DNA of 64,000 bases from G965279355 sp965279355 (lineage in GTDB: Bacteria; Pseudomonadota; Alphaproteobacteria; CACIAM-22H2). Shown piece by piece: positions 63,966 through 64,000 of the stretch. A program made the translations under genes and the position numbers. Every line of letters begins with the position of its first letter. The first letter of the stretch is position 1. The stretch covers positions 1,488,001 to 1,552,000 of the forward strand of contig OZ257155.1 in assembly GCA_965279355.1 (NCBI GenBank), in the 5' to 3' direction. Below the pieces are notes generated by a model that saw only the letters and a program-made list of their open reading frames with translations, was not told the origin of the DNA and made no database searches.

Positions 63966-64000
63966 CTGTTTTCTCCCTAAAAGATCCGCGGCACTTGGCG

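Overview
This 64 kb window is chromosomal DNA of a GC-rich alphaproteobacterium. The ribosomal, EF-Tu and L7/L12 proteins look alphaproteobacterial. Orphan Bug-type solute-binding proteins, DUF6173, DUF1217 and the sox, nirBD and ars modules fit a soil or freshwater, metabolically flexible lineage such as Rhodospirillales or Hyphomicrobiales. The order is inferred and no genus is claimed. I see no phage, insertion sequence, plasmid gene or CRISPR array.

Layout. (1) 1-7.0 kb, minus strand: the classic transcription/translation cluster tRNA-Tyr, tRNA-Gly, tuf, tRNA-Trp, secE, nusG, rplK, rplA, rplJ, rplL and rpoB (cut by the window edge just before its rifampicin region). (2) 7.0-11 kb: rlmB, tRNA-Thr and nitrite reductase nirBD. 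(3) 11-22 kb: a small SET-domain protein, a methyltransferase, a large DUF1217 (flagellum-associated family) protein, DedA, a tusA/yeeE sulfur pair, an orphan Bug protein, and a MarR regulator divergent from a TAXI-like protein without signal peptide. (4) 22-33.4 kb: a sulfur-oxidation island, soxXYZAB-ccdA, soxW, a DsrE-like protein, two unexplained membrane proteins, and an fccAB-type sulfide dehydrogenase pair. soxCD is absent here. (5) 33.5-46.5 kb: an isoquinoline 1-oxidoreductase-type molybdenum hydroxylase, two SDRs, a SPOR-domain protein, a divergent GH88-like protein coupled to an inositol-monophosphatase-family enzyme, and a TetR-controlled HlyD/ABC exporter. (6) 46.7-49 kb: an arsenic operon arsR-arsI-arsC-aqpS in which every junction is a 4-nt stop/start overlap. 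(7) 49-56.5 kb: mmsA, hpaH-hpaI, a TetR/Rieske oxygenase pair, a DUF2721 protein, yajQ and a luciferase-like monooxygenase. (8) 56.5-64 kb: a ThDP enzyme, an enoyl-CoA hydratase, two tandem serine-glyoxylate-type aminotransferases, a LysR regulator and a second orphan Bug protein.

How the genes work together. The sox genes encode periplasmic thiosulfate oxidation on the SoxYZ carrier. CcdA and SoxW supply reductant, and FccAB would oxidise sulfide. TusA/YeeE suggest import and relay of reduced sulfur. The ars operon would sense arsenite, reduce arsenate, cleave methylarsenite and release arsenite through an aquaglyceroporin.

Most notable observations. Two unrelated downstream genes (IMPase family near 40.2 kb and enoyl-CoA hydratase near 59.29 kb) have a conserved N-terminus that extends upstream of any ATG/GTG/TTG. 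In both, the only sensible start is a CTG embedded in a CTGA overlap with the preceding stop codon, preceded by an AAGGG Shine-Dalgarno-like motif. Other points are long dyads upstream of hpaH, tetR, arsR and soxX, and three related REP-like palindromes.
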